From: Caballeronia cordobensis
GTDB lineage: Bacteria > Pseudomonadota > Gammaproteobacteria > Burkholderiales > Burkholderiaceae
Length of the DNA stretch: 64,000 nt
Direction of reading: 5' to 3'
NCBI RefSeq assembly: GCF_001544575.2
Contig: NZ_FCNY02000013.1
Location: 62,001-126,000 of the forward strand
Made by a program: the position numbers and the translations under genes. The notes beneath the pieces are model-generated. The model had not been told where the DNA came from and did no database searches. It saw only the letters and a program-made list of their open reading frames with translations. This document shows, piece after piece, positions 33,408 through 42,581 of this stretch; position 1 is the stretch's first letter; every line of letters begins with the position of its first letter.

Positions 33408-34691
33408 TTAGCGCAAGTTGTAGAACGCCGACTTGCCGGGGTAGCTCGCGATATCGCCGAGATCTTCCTCGATGCGCAACAACTGGTTGTACTTCGAGAT
33501 GCGGTCGCTGCGCGACAGCGAGCCGGTCTTGATCTGACCGGCGTTCAGGCCGACCGCGATATCGGCGATCGTCGAATCTTCCGTCTCGCCCGAACGGTGC
33601 GAGATGACCGCCGTGTAGCCCGCGCGCTTGGCCATTTCGATCGCCGCGAAAGTTTCCGTCAGCGTGCCGATCTGGTTGATCTTGATGAGGATCGAGTTGG
33701 CGATGCCCTTCTCGATGCCTTCCTTCAGGATGCGCGTGTTGGTCACGAACAGATCGTCGCCGACGAGCTGGATTTTCTTGCCGAGCTTGTCGGTCAGCAG
33801 CTTCCAGCCTTCCCAGTCGGACTCGTGCATGCCGTCTTCGATGGAGACAATCGGGAACTTGTCGGCGAGCGTCGCCAGATAGTCCGTGAATTCCGCCGAC
33901 GACAGTTGCAGGCCTTCGCCCGCGAGCTGGTACTTGCCGTCGTGATAGAACTCGCTCGCCGCGCAGTCGAGCGCGAGCAGCACGTCTTCACCGGCGCGAT
34001 AGCCGGCCTTCTCGATGGCTTGCAGAATGGTCGACAGGCATTCGTCGTTGCTGCCGAAGTTCGGCGCGAAGCCGCCTTCGTCGCCCACGGCCGTGCTCAT
34101 GCCGCGTTCGGCCAGAATCTTCTTGAGCGCGTGGAACACTTCCGCGCCGCAGCGCAGCGCTTCGCGGAACGTCGGCTGGCTCACTGGCACGATCATGAAT
34201 TCCTGGATGTCCAGGCTGTTGTTCGCGTGCGCGCCGCCGTTGACGATGTTCATCATCGGCACCGGAAGCTGCATCGCGCCGGAGCCGCCGAAGTAGCGGT
34301 ACAGCGGCAGGCCGGCTTCTTCAGCAGCGGCCTTCGCGACCGCCATCGAAACGGCGAGCATCGCGTTCGCGCCGAGGCGCGACTTGTTGTCGGTGCCGTC
34401 GAGTTCGAGCAGGGTCTTGTCGAGGAAAGCCTGTTCCGAGGCGTCGAGGCCCATGATGGCTTCGGAAATCTCAGTGTTGATGTGTTCGACCGCCTTCAGC
34501 ACGCCCTTGCCGTTATAGCGGCCGGCTTCGTCGTCGCGCAGTTCGATCGCTTCGCGCGAACCGGTGGACGCACCCGACGGCACCGCGGCGCGGCCCATCG
34601 TGCCCGATTCGAGCAATACGTCGCATTCGACGGTCGGATTGCCTCGCGAATCGAGAATCTCGCGGCCGATGATATCTACGATAGCACTCAT
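33408..34691 (-). CDS. eno: Enolase
   Basis: Enolase interconverts 2-phosphoglycerate and phosphoenolpyruvate in glycolysis and is also part of the RNA degradosome in proteobacteria. The 427-residue protein starts MSAIVDIIGREILDSRGNPTVECDV and has the catalytic GDEGGFAPNF, the Mg site SIEDGMHESDWEGW, the catalytic lysine in ILIKINQIGT and SHRSGETEDSTIADI. All are intact. It lies between kdsA (244 bases upstream) and ftsB. The gap upstream is long enough for its own promoter. Confidence 0.98.
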   Translation of the reverse strand: MSAIVDIIGREILDSRGNPTVECDVLLESGTMGRAAVPSGASTGSREAIELRDDEAGRYNGKGVLKAVEHINTEISEAIMGLDASEQAFLDKTLLELDGTDNKSRLGANAMLAVSMAVAKAAAEEAGLPLYRYFGGSGAMQLPVPMMNIVNGGAHANNSLDIQEFMIVPVSQPTFREALRCGAEVFHALKKILAERGMSTAVGDEGGFAPNFGSNDECLSTILQAIEKAGYRAGEDVLLALDCAASEFYHDGKYQLAGEGLQLSSAEFTDYLATLADKFPIVSIEDGMHESDWEGWKLLTDKLGKKIQLVGDDLFVTNTRILKEGIEKGIANSILIKINQIGTLTETFAAIEMAKRAGYTAVISHRSGETEDSTIADIAVGLNAGQIKTGSLSRSDRISKYNQLLRIEEDLGDIASYPGKSAFYNLR

Positions 34692-34935
34692 GGTTTCCTC
34701 AAGAAATGACGATGAATTCTGTCAGTCACAACGAAGCGCGCCGCGCGGTTTTACACTTCGATACACCCTTCGGCGCACGCTTCACGGGCTTCGCTCAGAC
34801 CTTCCCGATGACCGCCGGGTTCAGTTCCGGCGCACAGAGCGGTCGTTCGGGACCGGCGTTTTCGGTCCATGTGACCCCTCGCGACACGGGCGCCGATGGT
34901 GACGCCCGCGTTGCACTACCTGTTGCTGCCGATGC
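34692..34935. other. Intergenic region between kdsA and eno
   Basis: This 244-base stretch lacks a convincing gene. A 39-codon minus-strand ORF starting at 34870 has no SD and an Arg/Cys-rich sequence with no similarity I recognise. TGTAAAAC on the minus strand near 34750 could be a weak -10 for eno. In related genomes I recall a small DUF1330 gene here; it is not present. Confidence 0.45.
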
Positions 34936-35790
34936 TCAGTTGAAATCGTTCTCGAGAAACGCGCCGCTTTTCACGGCGCGATCGATCGTGATGAGCGTAT
35001 TGAGCAGCGCTTCCATATGGTGCAGCGGCACCGCGTTCGGGCCGTCCGACTTCGCGCACGCCGGGTCCGGATGCGTCTCCATGAAGAGACCGGCCACACC
35101 GGTTGCGACCGCCGCGCGCGCGAGCACCGGCACGAATTCGCGCTGGCCGCCCGAGCTCGTGCCCTGCCCGCCCGGCAACTGCACCGAATGGGTTGCATCG
35201 AACACGACCGGCGCGTTGGTTTCGCGCATGATCGCGAGCGAGCGCATGTCGGACACGAGATTGTTATAACCGAACGACACGCCGCGCTCGCACGCCATGA
35301 AGCGGTCTTCCGAGAGACCCGCTTCGCGCGCGGCGTCGCGCGCCTTGTCGATCACGTTTTTCATGTCGTGCGGCGCGAGAAACTGACCCTTCTTGATGTT
35401 CACCGGCTTGCCTGAGCGCGCGCACGCGTGGATGAAGTCGGTCTGACGGCACAGGAACGCGGGCGTCTGCAGCACGTCGACGACCGATGCGACCGCTTCG
35501 ATTTCCTCTTCCGTGTGCACGTCCGTGAGAACGGGCACGCCGAGTTGCTTCTTCACTTCGCCGAGAATGCGCAGGCCTTCGTCCATGCCGGGGCCGCGAA
35601 ACGACTTGCCGGAGCTGCGGTTCGCCTTGTCGAACGACGACTTGTAGATGAAAGGCACGCCGAGCTTCTGCGTGATTTCCTTCAGCCGCCCGGCGACGTC
35701 GATGGTCATTTGCTCCGACTCGACCACGCACGTGCCCGCGATCAGGAAGAACGGCTTGTCCAGACCGGCTTCGAAGTGACACAGCTTCAT
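34936..35790 (-). CDS. kdsA: 3-Deoxy-D-manno-octulosonate 8-phosphate synthase
   Basis: KdsA condenses phosphoenolpyruvate with arabinose 5-phosphate for Kdo, the inner core sugar of lipopolysaccharide. The 284-residue TIM barrel begins MKLCHFEAGLDKPFFLIAGTCVVES and has the family motifs FKANRSS-like (SFDKANRSSGKSFRGPG), KKGQFLAPHD, CERGVSFGYNN and FDATHSVQLPGG. It starts at the ATG overlapping the pyrG stop (ATGA), so it is translationally coupled to pyrG. The ending lies 244 bases before eno. Nothing is missing. Confidence 0.97.
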   Translation of the reverse strand: MKLCHFEAGLDKPFFLIAGTCVVESEQMTIDVAGRLKEITQKLGVPFIYKSSFDKANRSSGKSFRGPGMDEGLRILGEVKKQLGVPVLTDVHTEEEIEAVASVVDVLQTPAFLCRQTDFIHACARSGKPVNIKKGQFLAPHDMKNVIDKARDAAREAGLSEDRFMACERGVSFGYNNLVSDMRSLAIMRETNAPVVFDATHSVQLPGGQGTSSGGQREFVPVLARAAVATGVAGLFMETHPDPACAKSDGPNAVPLHHMEALLNTLITIDRAVKSGAFLENDFN

Positions 35791-37481
35791 GCTTGCGCTC
35801 CCGCGGTGGCCGTAGCGCGCACCGGCGTCTTCGCGCCCGCGCCTTCGGCATGCGCGCGCGCCGCTTCGACGAACGCCTTGAAGAGCGGATGCCCGTCGCG
35901 CGGCGTCGAGGTGAACTCGGGGTGGAACTGCACGCCGACGAACCAAGGGTGCAGCGACTGCGGCAACTCCATCATTTCGGGCAAATCCTCGCTCGGGGTA
36001 CGGGCGCTGATGATAAGCCCGCCGGCCTCGAGCTGGGGCACGAAACGGTTATTGACTTCATAACGGTGACGATGACGCTCGTTCACATCGCTGCCGTAAA
36101 TCCGCTCGGCCATCGTGCCGGGCTTGATCGGGCATTTCTGCGAGCCGAGACGCATCGTGCCGCCGAGATCCGACTCTTCGCTGCGCTTCTCGATGCGGCC
36201 CGCGCGGTCGTACCACTCGGTGATGAGCGCGACGACCGGATTGTTCGTGTCCTGATCGAACTCGGTGGAATTCGCATCGGCGAGGCCGGCGACGTCGCGC
36301 GCGAATTCGATCACCGCGAGCTGCATGCCGAGGCAGATGCCGAGATACGGCGTCTTCGATTCGCGTGCATAGCGGATCGCCTTGATCTTGCCTTCCGTGC
36401 CGCGACGGCCGAAACCGCCCGGCACCAGCACGGCGTCGAGATGCTTCAGCGCATCGGTGCCTTCGGCGTCGATCTGCTCCGAATCGATGTACTCGATGTT
36501 GACCTTCGTCGACGTATGAATGGCCGCGTGACGCAGCGCTTCGATGAGCGACTTGTACGACTCCGTGAGCTCGACATACTTGCCGACCATGCCGATGGTC
36601 ACTTCGCTCTTCGGGTTCTCGAGCTTCTGCACGAGGTCCGACCACATCGAGAGATCGGCGGGCGGCGGCGCGAGCTTCAGCTCCTCGCAGATGATGTCGT
36701 CGAGATGCTGGTCGTTGAGCATCTGCGGAATCTTGTAGATGCTGTCCGCGTCCCACACGGAGATCACGGCGTCTTCCGGCACGTTCGAGAACATCGAGAT
36801 CTTCGAGCGCTCGTCGTCGGGAATCGGGCGGTCGGCGCGGCACAAGAGCACGTTCGGATAGATACCGATTTCGCGCAGCTTCTGCACGCTGTGCTGCGTG
36901 GGCTTGGTCTTGAGTTCGCCCGCGGTCGCGATGAACGGCACCAGCGTGAGGTGCACGAAGCACGCGCTGTTGCGGCCCATGCGCAGGCTCATCTGACGCG
37001 CGGCTTCGAGGAACGGCAGCGATTCGATGTCGCCCACCGTGCCGCCGACTTCGACGATCGCCACGTCCGGCTGGCCGCACGTCGCCGCTGCGGCGCCGCG
37101 CTCCACGAAAGCCTGGATTTCGTTGGTGATGTGCGGAATGACCTGCACCGTCTTGCCGAGATACTCGCCGCGGCGTTCCTTGCGGATTACCGATTCGTAG
37201 ATCTGGCCGGTGGTGAAGTTATTGGCCTTGCGCATCTTCGTGCTGATGAAGCGCTCGTAGTGGCCGAGGTCGAGGTCGGTCTCCGCGCCGTCTTCCGTCA
37301 CGAACACTTCCCCGTGCTGAAACGGGCTCATCGTGCCGGGATCGACGTTGATGTAGGGATCGAGCTTGAGGAGAGTGACTTTGAGACCGCGCGATTCGAG
37401 GATCGCGGCGAGAGAGGCGGCGGCAATACCCTTGCCAAGGGACGAAACTACGCCGCCGGTGACGAATACATATTTGGTCAT
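35787..37481 (-). CDS. pyrG: CTP synthase
   Basis: PyrG makes CTP from UTP and glutamine. The start MTKYVFVTGGVVSSLGKG (ATG at 37479-37481) gives 564 residues, dropping an upstream extension. The N-terminal synthase domain has the ATP site GVVSSLGKGI and KLDPYINVDPGTMSPFQHGE. The C-terminal class I glutamine amidotransferase has the nucleophile GICLGMQLAVIEF and the His/Glu pair in HPEFTSTPRD. After residue ~535 there is an Ala-rich tail (EGAGAKTPVRATATAGAQA). It overlaps kdsA by four bases and has a good promoter upstream. Confidence 0.98.
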   Translation of the reverse strand: MTKYVFVTGGVVSSLGKGIAAASLAAILESRGLKVTLLKLDPYINVDPGTMSPFQHGEVFVTEDGAETDLDLGHYERFISTKMRKANNFTTGQIYESVIRKERRGEYLGKTVQVIPHITNEIQAFVERGAAAATCGQPDVAIVEVGGTVGDIESLPFLEAARQMSLRMGRNSACFVHLTLVPFIATAGELKTKPTQHSVQKLREIGIYPNVLLCRADRPIPDDERSKISMFSNVPEDAVISVWDADSIYKIPQMLNDQHLDDIICEELKLAPPPADLSMWSDLVQKLENPKSEVTIGMVGKYVELTESYKSLIEALRHAAIHTSTKVNIEYIDSEQIDAEGTDALKHLDAVLVPGGFGRRGTEGKIKAIRYARESKTPYLGICLGMQLAVIEFARDVAGLADANSTEFDQDTNNPVVALITEWYDRAGRIEKRSEESDLGGTMRLGSQKCPIKPGTMAERIYGSDVNERHRHRYEVNNRFVPQLEAGGLIISARTPSEDLPEMMELPQSLHPWFVGVQFHPEFTSTPRDGHPLFKAFVEAARAHAEGAGAKTPVRATATAGAQA

Positions 37482-37506
37482 CGCTAGATGCTCGCGGGAA
37501 AAACGG

Positions 37507-37535
37507 ATTATACCGTAAAGGCAGGTTCCCACGAA
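37507..37535 (-). promoter_or_regulatory. pyrG promoter
   Basis: On the minus strand the -10 is a perfect TATAAT (37512-37507), with TTCGTG (37535-37530) at 17-base spacing as the -35. The predicted transcript starts about 20 bases before the pyrG ATG. Confidence 0.6.
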
Positions 37536-37644
37536 GCGCGAGCGTGACCGGAATTGACTACAAAACCGCGCATTTCGGCGTCATTTTTGCGGAACGCGCC
37601 GCCGGCGGTTCGTCAAGTCCCGTGCGTCGATTTACCCGGCTGCG

Positions 37645-38466
37645 TCACGCCGAAACGCGCATTGCCTCCAGCAGGCGCTGCACGGCGCGCGCGGTGTCGA
37701 TCGGGCGTTCCATCGGAAAAAGATGGCTGCCCTCCATCCATTCGAAATAGTCCCCGGCGATGCGCCGCGTCATGCCGAGTCCCACCTGGCGCACCTCGCG
37801 CGAGCGCGTCCCCGCGACGAAACCGACCGGCACCGGCGCACCGTGCGCGAGCCGCGCGCCGAGCGTGTGCGGCAGCGTGCGATAAATCAGATATTCGACG
37901 TGCCGATCGAACGCCAGCGCACGCGCGCCGTTCGCCTGAGCCTGCGGAATGCCGAAATCGACGTAATCGGACAGCATGCGCTCGTCCCAGCGCGCGAACG
38001 CGGGCTTCGCGAGGAAATGCCGCCAGGCCTCGTCGCGGCTCGCCCAGCGCGTGCGGCGTTTCTTGGTCGCGGCGGCGGGCGACAGACGCTCGTCCAGCCC
38101 GGTCCATTGCGTCACGCGCAGAAGACCGCTTTTCCAGCCTGCGATCACTGGAGAATCGAGCATCACGACGCCCTTCACCCATTGCGGGCGCTTCAACGCC
38201 GCCATCATCGAAAGATAGCCGCCGAGCGAATGCCCGACGAGCCACACTTTCGGATGATCGCCGTCGGCCTCGCGGCGGTAGCGGCCCATGTCGTCGATGA
38301 GCTGATCGACGAGATACGGCCAGTCGCGCGTGACCGGAAAGCGCGCGTCATGCCCGATGCGCTCGATGCTACGAATGTCGTAATCGTCGGAGAGCTCGGC
38401 GAACATCGTGCGATACGTCGACGCAGGAAAACCGTTCGCGTGCGAGAAATGGATGATGTCCTTCAA
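37645..38466 (-). CDS. Alpha/beta-fold hydrolase (HDOD-neighbour type), substrate unknown
   Basis: This 273-residue alpha/beta hydrolase starts with TTG at 38466 (LKDIIHFSHANGFPASTYR), with a perfect AAGGAG six bases upstream, so the rare start is supported. It has the oxyanion FSHANGFPAS, the nucleophile elbow VGHSLGGYL (Ser near 103) and a late His in EGSHLFPME. The protein style is of lipase/esterase-like hydrolases of unknown role. It lies 17 bases after comEC on the same strand, and is separated from pyrG by 163 bases. Confidence 0.82.
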   Translation of the reverse strand: MKDIIHFSHANGFPASTYRTMFAELSDDYDIRSIERIGHDARFPVTRDWPYLVDQLIDDMGRYRREADGDHPKVWLVGHSLGGYLSMMAALKRPQWVKGVVMLDSPVIAGWKSGLLRVTQWTGLDERLSPAAATKKRRTRWASRDEAWRHFLAKPAFARWDERMLSDYVDFGIPQAQANGARALAFDRHVEYLIYRTLPHTLGARLAHGAPVPVGFVAGTRSREVRQVGLGMTRRIAGDYFEWMEGSHLFPMERPIDTARAVQRLLEAMRVSA

Positions 38467-38483
38467 GCGGCTCCTTGGTTTTT

Positions 38484-41009
38484 CTAGTGATTCATCCAGT
38501 AGCGCGCGTGCGTGTCCCGATAGCGTTCGAGCACGATGTCCGAACCGATGTCGATGCGCGCGGCGCCGTCGTCGTCGCTGCGCGACAGCGCGATGCCGCG
38601 CAGCCCGTAGCGCGCGAACACGGTCGGATGCGGATGGTGAAAACGGTTGCGATAGCCTACCTGAAATATCGCCGCGAGCGGCCCGACGGAATCGAGGAAA
38701 GGCTCGGTGGACGAAGTGCGGCTGCCGTGATGCGGCACGATCAGCACATCGGCGCGCAACGCACCTGCCTCGCGCGCGATCAGCATGCGTTCGACGTCCG
38801 CTTCGATATCCGCCGCGAAGAGCGCCGCGCGCCCCGCCGCGCTCGTCGCCTTCAGCACGCACGACTGATGATTCGGCGTGCCGGCGAGCGGCCCCGGCTC
38901 GGGCCACAACACGCGAAACTCGACGCCGTCCCAGGTCCACCGCTGCCCCGCCACGCAGCGCAGCGTATCCGCGCCGCGCGCGCGTGCGCCCGGCCAGAGC
39001 GGGTTTGTCGCGGGCAGCGACGCGAGCAGTTGCCGCACGCCGATCGATTGCAGCACGGCCGGCGCGCCGCCCGCGTGATCCGAATCCGAATGGCTGATGA
39101 CGAGCGCATCCAGCGTGCGGACGCCCGCCGCCTGCAGATACGGCACGGTGATGCGCTCGCCTGCGTGCGTCGATTCGGGGCCGGGGCCGGCATCGAAAAG
39201 CAAGGCGTGACGCGCGGTTTGAACGACGAGCGCCGAGCCTTGCCCGATATCGAGCGCAGTCACGCGAAACGCGCCTTCGGGCGCGGGATGCGACGCGGGC
39301 GCGAGCAAGGGCAGCCACGTCAGCGGCGCGGCGAAGCGCAGCGGCCAGCCGCGCGGCGCGAGCGCCCACGCGACGCCGACGCACGCCGCCGCGAGCGCGA
39401 ACGCATCCGGGCGCGGCAGCATCCACAGCGGCGCCGGCAGGGAATCGGCGAGGCGCGCAAGCACATCGATCAGCACGGAAAGCACGGCATGCGCGGCGTG
39501 CAGCATCGGCGCGTCGAGCGGCGCGGGAAGCAGCAGGCCCGCGAGCGTGGCCGGCGTGACGAGCACGCTGATCCACGGAATCGCGAAGGCGTTTGCGAGC
39601 GGCCCCAGCAAAGGAATTTGCGAGAACCAGTAGACAGTGAGCGGCGCGAGCGCGATCGTCACCGCAAACTGCACGCGCACGCTCGACGCGGCGTGAGCCC
39701 GCGCGCGCCGCGCCAATCGCGCGACGAACGCGATCAGCTTGCGCTTGCGTGACGGCTGCGGACGCTCCGGACGCTGCCCGACCTCGCTCGGATCGACGCG
39801 ATCCCACTGATCGATGTCGTCGCGATCCTGCGCCGGCGCTTGCGATTCGACTCGCCCCGCCGCCGCGATCGCATGCAGGATCGCGGCCACCGCGCCGAAC
39901 GACAGCCAGAATCCCGGCGACGTCACCGCCCACGGATCGGCGAGCAGCACGCACGCGAGCGCCCAGAGCAGCACAAGCGACGATGCAGGCCGCCGTCCGC
40001 ACAAAAACGCGGCCCCGACGATCAGCAGCATGCAGAGCGTGCGCTGCGCGGGCACGTTGAATCCGGCGAGCGCCGCGTAGAACGCCGCGAACAGCGCCGC
40101 GCCCGCCGCCGACACCTTCGGCGCGGCCACGAAGAGCGGCGCGCTCGCGCCCCGCCATCGCGCGCGCTTCCACACGAAGCCCGCGACAAACGCGGACAGC
40201 CCCGCGACAAAGCCGATATGCAGGCCCGAGATGGCGACGAGATGGCTCGTGCCGGTCGCGCGCATGAGCGACCAGTCGGCGTCGCTGACGGCGTCCTGCG
40301 CGCCCACCGCGAGCGCGACGACGATCCCGCGATGCGGCGCGTCCCCAAGCACGTTTTCGATGCGATCGCGCGCGCGGGCGCGCAGCCGGTCGATCGCCAG
40401 GCGCGGACCGTTGGCATCGGAAGGCAAACGCCGCGGCGCGCGCGCCGCCGACACGGAACCCGTCGCGCGGATGCCGCGTTCGAGCAGCGTCGCTTCGCCG
40501 TCGCGCAGGCCGAAGTTCGCGTTGGCGTGCGCGCGTTTCAGGCACGCGACGAGCGTCCATCGCGACCCGGCCGGGAGCTGCGTGCGGTCCGCTTCCATCC
40601 ACGTCAATCGCACGATGCGTGGAAAGTCATGCAAATGCGCGCCATTCGCCTCGACTTCGAAGAGAAAGCGTGTGCCGTCGGTCTGCTGCTCGGGCAGCCC
40701 GCGTACGAAGCCCGTGAGTTCGATATCGCGTTGTTCGTATTCGACGGGCAAGTGCTCGCGCAGCGCGACATCGGCGCGCGCGGCGGCATACGCGAAACCG
40801 GCCGCGCAGGCCGCGATCGCCAGGCTCACCGTGCGCACGCGCGGCTTCATCGCACTCAAACCGAGCGCGGCGAAAAACACCGCGCAGCATGCGCACCATG
40901 CAACGCCATCCGGCAAGCGAGCCTGCTGCTGCAACCCCCACACACCCAACGCAAAACCCAGCAGTATCGCCCGCACTTCTCCCTCGCCGTTTCGTGACCG
41001 CGAACGCAT
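38484..41009 (-). CDS. comEC: DNA uptake channel protein ComEC/Rec2
   Basis: ComEC forms the inner-membrane channel that passes single-stranded DNA into the cytoplasm during natural transformation. The 841-residue protein has an N-terminal OB-like domain (about 50-170), a central competence domain with many hydrophobic segments (LVAISGLHIGFVAG is a family mark), and a C-terminal metallo-beta-lactamase-like domain with HSDSDHAGGAP and LIVPHHGSRTSS. All are present, so the gene looks intact. An internal GTG (VRAILLGFALG) might be the real start. It precedes the alpha/beta hydrolase and follows tatD by 45 bases. Confidence 0.9.
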   Translation of the reverse strand: MRSRSRNGEGEVRAILLGFALGVWGLQQQARLPDGVAWCACCAVFFAALGLSAMKPRVRTVSLAIAACAAGFAYAAARADVALREHLPVEYEQRDIELTGFVRGLPEQQTDGTRFLFEVEANGAHLHDFPRIVRLTWMEADRTQLPAGSRWTLVACLKRAHANANFGLRDGEATLLERGIRATGSVSAARAPRRLPSDANGPRLAIDRLRARARDRIENVLGDAPHRGIVVALAVGAQDAVSDADWSLMRATGTSHLVAISGLHIGFVAGLSAFVAGFVWKRARWRGASAPLFVAAPKVSAAGAALFAAFYAALAGFNVPAQRTLCMLLIVGAAFLCGRRPASSLVLLWALACVLLADPWAVTSPGFWLSFGAVAAILHAIAAAGRVESQAPAQDRDDIDQWDRVDPSEVGQRPERPQPSRKRKLIAFVARLARRARAHAASSVRVQFAVTIALAPLTVYWFSQIPLLGPLANAFAIPWISVLVTPATLAGLLLPAPLDAPMLHAAHAVLSVLIDVLARLADSLPAPLWMLPRPDAFALAAACVGVAWALAPRGWPLRFAAPLTWLPLLAPASHPAPEGAFRVTALDIGQGSALVVQTARHALLFDAGPGPESTHAGERITVPYLQAAGVRTLDALVISHSDSDHAGGAPAVLQSIGVRQLLASLPATNPLWPGARARGADTLRCVAGQRWTWDGVEFRVLWPEPGPLAGTPNHQSCVLKATSAAGRAALFAADIEADVERMLIAREAGALRADVLIVPHHGSRTSSTEPFLDSVGPLAAIFQVGYRNRFHHPHPTVFARYGLRGIALSRSDDDGAARIDIGSDIVLERYRDTHARYWMNH

Positions 41010-41054
41010 GCGCGCCGGAAGCGCTCCGGCGCAATTCAGCGTCGATCGAAACGA

Positions 41055-41843
41055 TTATGACGAGGCGAGCGCGAGCCGTGGGAGCGCGGCGTGAGCGTTA
41101 GCCGTTGTGCCTAGGGAAAGCGCGTTTTCGTCGATGCCGCGCAGCTGCGCGAGCACTTGCGCGATCGCCGCGACCTGATCGGGCGAATTGCGCTGCTTGT
41201 AGCGCCAGGACGGCGCGATATCGGGCGCATCGGTTTCGAGCACGATCGAGCCGAGCGGAAGTTCGGCCGCGAGCCGCCGGATTTGCCGCGCGCGCTCGAA
41301 GGTGAGATTGCCGCCGAAGCCCAGATGCATGCCCTGCGCGATGAACGCCTCGGCCTGCTGGAAGCTGCCGTTGAATGCATGCGCGATGCCGCGATGAATG
41401 CCGTGCACGCGCAGGCCCTTCAGCACCTTGTCCTGCGATTTGCGCACGTGGCAGATCACCGGCAGATCGAATTCGCGCGCGAGCTTCAGTTGCGCGTCGT
41501 AGAAGAACTGCTGGCGCGCGTCGTCGAGCGTCGGCACGAAATAATCCAGCCCGATCTCGCCGATGCCGACGAAGAGCGGATCGTCGAGACTCGCTTCGAT
41601 TTCATCGCGCAAGATGCGCAGATCGTCTTCGTGCGCGCCCGGCGTGAAAAGCGGATGGATGCCGAGCGCATACGCGCCGCCCTCAATGCGATGCGCGAGC
41701 TTGCGCACCGTGCCGAAATTGCTGCGGTCGACGCCCGGAATCACGATGCGCGCGACGCCCGCGGCCCGCGCCGCATCGGCGACGGCGTCGCGGTCGGCGT
41801 CGAACTCGCCGGCATCGAGATGACAGTGCGTATCGATCCACAT
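41055..41843 (-). CDS. tatD: TatD-family metal-dependent DNase
   Basis: TatD-type nucleases are TIM-barrel metal hydrolases; E. coli TatD has 3'-5' DNase activity. The 262-residue protein begins MWIDTHCHLDAGEFD (D-x-H-x-H metal motif), with GEIGLDYF, VICHVRKSQDKVL (His), HAFNGSFQQAEAF and ETDAPDIAPSW holding the other metal ligands. It may be a YcfH/YjjV paralog rather than TatD itself; no other member is in the window to compare. It follows lolD by 24 bases, which supports YcfH-like identity (lolD next door). Confidence 0.88.
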   Translation of the reverse strand: MWIDTHCHLDAGEFDADRDAVADAARAAGVARIVIPGVDRSNFGTVRKLAHRIEGGAYALGIHPLFTPGAHEDDLRILRDEIEASLDDPLFVGIGEIGLDYFVPTLDDARQQFFYDAQLKLAREFDLPVICHVRKSQDKVLKGLRVHGIHRGIAHAFNGSFQQAEAFIAQGMHLGFGGNLTFERARQIRRLAAELPLGSIVLETDAPDIAPSWRYKQRNSPDQVAAIAQVLAQLRGIDENALSLGTTANAHAALPRLALASS

Positions 41844-41867
41844 GACGCCTCCCGCGAACAGAACGCC

Positions 41868-42581
41868 TTAGACCGGCACCGACGGCTCTTCGTGCAGCAC
41901 GCCGTCGCGCAGACGCATGATGCGGTCGCAGCGCGCGGCGAGATCCTGATCGTGCGTGACGATCACGAAGCTCGTCTCCAGCGTCTGCGACAGCTCCAGC
42001 ATCAGGTTGAAGACAGTGTCCGCCGTGCCGCCGTCGAGATTGCCGGTCGGTTCGTCGGCGAGCACGCAGGCCGGACGCGTGACGAGCGCGCGCGCGATCG
42101 CCACACGCTGACGCTCCCCGCCCGAGAGCGCGCCCGGCCGATGCTTCGCGCGATGCCCGATGCCCACGCGCTCCAGCATGGTCTGGGCTTCCTTGCGCGC
42201 GTCGTCCTCCGACATGCGGCGGATGCGCAGCGGCATCGCGACATTGTCGAGCGCCGTGAATTCCGGCAACAGATGATGGAACTGGTACACGAAGCCGAGC
42301 GCGCGGTTGCGCAGTTCGTTGCGCTCCTTTTCCTTCAGTTCGGTGAACGGCTTGCCGAGCAGCGAAACACGGCCGGCGCTCGGTTCGTCGAGACCGCCGA
42401 GCACATGCAGGAGCGTGCTCTTGCCCGAACCCGACGCGCCGACGATCGCGAGCTTCTCGCCCTTCATCACGTCGAGCTGCGCGTTGTCGAGCACCTGCAC
42501 GTTGAAGCCGCCCTGCACGAACGTCTTCGAGATCGCGGAGGCCTGCAAAACGATATTGGTTGCGGGAATCATGTCACTCAT
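41868..42581 (-). CDS. lolD: Lipoprotein-releasing ABC transporter ATPase LolD
   Basis: LolD is the ATPase of the complex that extracts outer-membrane lipoproteins from the inner membrane and hands them to LolA. The 237-residue protein has Walker A GASGSGKST, the Q-loop in FVYQFHHLLPEF, the signature LSGGERQRVAIARAL and Walker B VLADEPTGNLD, and the H-loop VTHD. The ATG at 42579-42581 overlaps the permease stop by eight bases; a second in-frame ATG four codons on is possible. It is directly coupled to the permease gene, and tatD follows. Confidence 0.95.
   Translation of the reverse strand: MSDMIPATNIVLQASAISKTFVQGGFNVQVLDNAQLDVMKGEKLAIVGASGSGKSTLLHVLGGLDEPSAGRVSLLGKPFTELKEKERNELRNRALGFVYQFHHLLPEFTALDNVAMPLRIRRMSEDDARKEAQTMLERVGIGHRAKHRPGALSGGERQRVAIARALVTRPACVLADEPTGNLDGGTADTVFNLMLELSQTLETSFVIVTHDQDLAARCDRIMRLRDGVLHEEPSVPV

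Noticed and set aside
34754..34870. 39-codon minus-strand frame between kdsA and eno
   Set aside because: No SD, Arg/Cys-rich sequence, no recognised family, and it is short enough to be chance in GC-rich DNA.
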